Assembly: GCA_019057735.1 (NCBI GenBank)
Contig: JAHLWV010000167.1
Coordinates: forward strand, 1 to 5,528
Length of the DNA: 5,528 nt
Reading direction: 5' to 3'
Source of the DNA: Promethearchaeota archaeon
GTDB lineage: Archaea; Asgardarchaeota; Lokiarchaeia; Sigynarchaeales; SOKP01
Position 1 is the first letter of the stretch. Each line of letters opens with the position of its first letter. This document shows, piece after piece, positions 4,873 to 5,528 of this stretch. The translations under genes and the position numbers were made by a program. The notes below the pieces were generated by a model. The model was not told the origin of the DNA. It did not search any database and saw only the letters and a program-made list of their open reading frames with translations.

Positions 4873-5528
4873 ATGTCGGGAAAAGACGAGTATGATGATG
4901 AAGACGAGGAAGATATTGAAGATGAGCCTGTAAATCTCTTCGATGCTTTCAAGGGTTTTGGCGATCCTAACCTATTCAAAAATCTAGATCCTGCTAAATT
5001 ATTCAATTCAAAAGAGTTTCAGAAGATGTTTAAAGACATATTTAAACAAATTTCTAAATCTCTCCCTAAAAATCTCCAGGGACTTTCACCAGAAGATATT
5101 ACTAAAGAATTCATGAAAAATCAATCTAAGTTTGGTAAACAAGGGCCTTTTGTATACGGATTCAATTTTGGAATTGGACCAGATGGAAAACCAAGTATGG
5201 GTTCATTTGGGAACATAAAAAAAGAACCAATATCTGGTGAAACGAAAGTAAGGGAGAACAGGGAACCTTTAGTAGAAGTTAACGAAGAAGAGGATCACAT
5301 TATCGTCATTGCTGAGATGCCAGGAGTCAAGAAAGAAGATATCGAATTGAATGCTACTAGTAGATCTATTACGATTTCTACGCAAAAAATTGTTTTTGGG
5401 AGAAAGTATTTCAAAGAAATTGATTTACCAGCGGTAATTAATCAAGATTACGCAAAAGCGCGGTATACTAATGGAATCTTAGAAGTTCGGTTGAAAAAAA
5501 TTAAAGGAAAAGGAAAATCTATTGATAT
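4873..5528 (+). CDS. Hsp20 / alpha-crystallin family small heat-shock protein (3' partial)
   Basis: Small heat-shock proteins form cytosolic oligomers that hold unfolding proteins without ATP. There are 218 complete codons before the window edge, with no stop. Residues 1-20 are a very acidic arm (Asp/Glu-rich). Residues 22-90 hold Phe-rich helices (N-L-F-D-A-F, K-L-F, K-M-F-K-D-I-F-K). Residues 94-114 carry V-Y-G-F-N-F-G-I-G-P-D-G-K-P and F-G-N, a linker typical of an archaeal Hsp20 subfamily. The alpha-crystallin domain runs from E-P-L-V-E-V (131) through I-I-V-I-A-E-M-P-G-V-K-K-E-D-I (143-157) to the signature A-R-Y-T-N-G-I-L-E-V-R-L (196-207). The last codons read S-I-D followed by AT-, so I-D-I or I-D-M; this matches the C-terminal I-x-I motif that docks into neighbouring subunits, and the stop is probably close. 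Start choice rests on the ribosome binding site and promoter block upstream. Divergent from the ATPase gene. Confidence 0.93.
   Translation, partial: MSGKDEYDDEDEEDIEDEPVNLFDAFKGFGDPNLFKNLDPAKLFNSKEFQKMFKDIFKQISKSLPKNLQGLSPEDITKEFMKNQSKFGKQGPFVYGFNFGIGPDGKPSMGSFGNIKKEPISGETKVRENREPLVEVNEEEDHIIVIAEMPGVKKEDIELNATSRSITISTQKIVFGRKYFKEIDLPAVINQDYAKARYTNGILEVRLKKIKGKGKSID

Noticed and set aside
1..5528. CRISPR array, tRNA, rRNA, insertion sequence or defence island
   Set aside because: No regularly spaced repeats, no cloverleaf with T-loop GTTCRA, and no transposase or recognisable defence gene. The only repeats are short promoter-scale motifs.

Overview
The window looks like AT-rich archaeal DNA, most likely from an Asgard archaeon (Lokiarchaeia-like). 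Evidence from the sequence: a tetrahydromethanopterin-type C1 enzyme (Ftr), an Hsp20 of the archaeal subfamily with a G-P-D-G-K-P linker, an archaeal-style Shine-Dalgarno variant (GGATGTGAT) before hsp20, TATA-like A/T blocks upstream of several genes, and T-tract terminators. The lineage call is inference. It rests mainly on one protein with a longin-like N-terminus and one large P-loop ATPase whose style I associate with Asgard genomes. No rRNA or other marker is present to prove it.

Layout, left to right. Bases 1-54 hold the probable 3' tail of a + strand gene. Bases 140-817 (+) encode a cytosolic transglutaminase-like cysteine-fold protein. Bases 842-1744 (-) encode formylmethanofuran:tetrahydromethanopterin formyltransferase (ftr), the best identified gene here. 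Bases 1882-2814 (+) encode a 310-aa protein with a probable longin-like N-terminus and an all-helical C-terminus. Bases 2854-4668 (-) encode a 604-aa P-loop ATPase with a C-terminal domain that resembles a degenerate nuclease fold. Bases 4873-5528 (+) encode an Hsp20 small heat-shock protein, cut by the window edge just at its C-terminal I-x-I-like motif.

From 140 onward the genes strictly alternate strand, so there is no operon among the five main genes. There are two convergent junctions (818-841 and 2815-2853), each with a symmetrical element able to end transcription from one or both sides. There are two divergent promoter regions (1745-1881 and 4669-4872), rich in small repeats and dyads that could be operators. 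Functionally the set is a mixture: C1 metabolism (Ftr, reductive acetyl-CoA/Wood-Ljungdahl pathway with archaeal cofactors), protein quality control (Hsp20) and three proteins of unknown cellular role. I see no CRISPR array, tRNA, rRNA, insertion sequence or phage gene. The most unusual points are a canonical A-AAA-AAG slippery heptamer preceded by seven G in the ATPase gene, the probable longin-plus-helical architecture, the ATPase with a nuclease-like tail, and the repeat/dyad arrangements in the ftr leader and hsp20 promoter.
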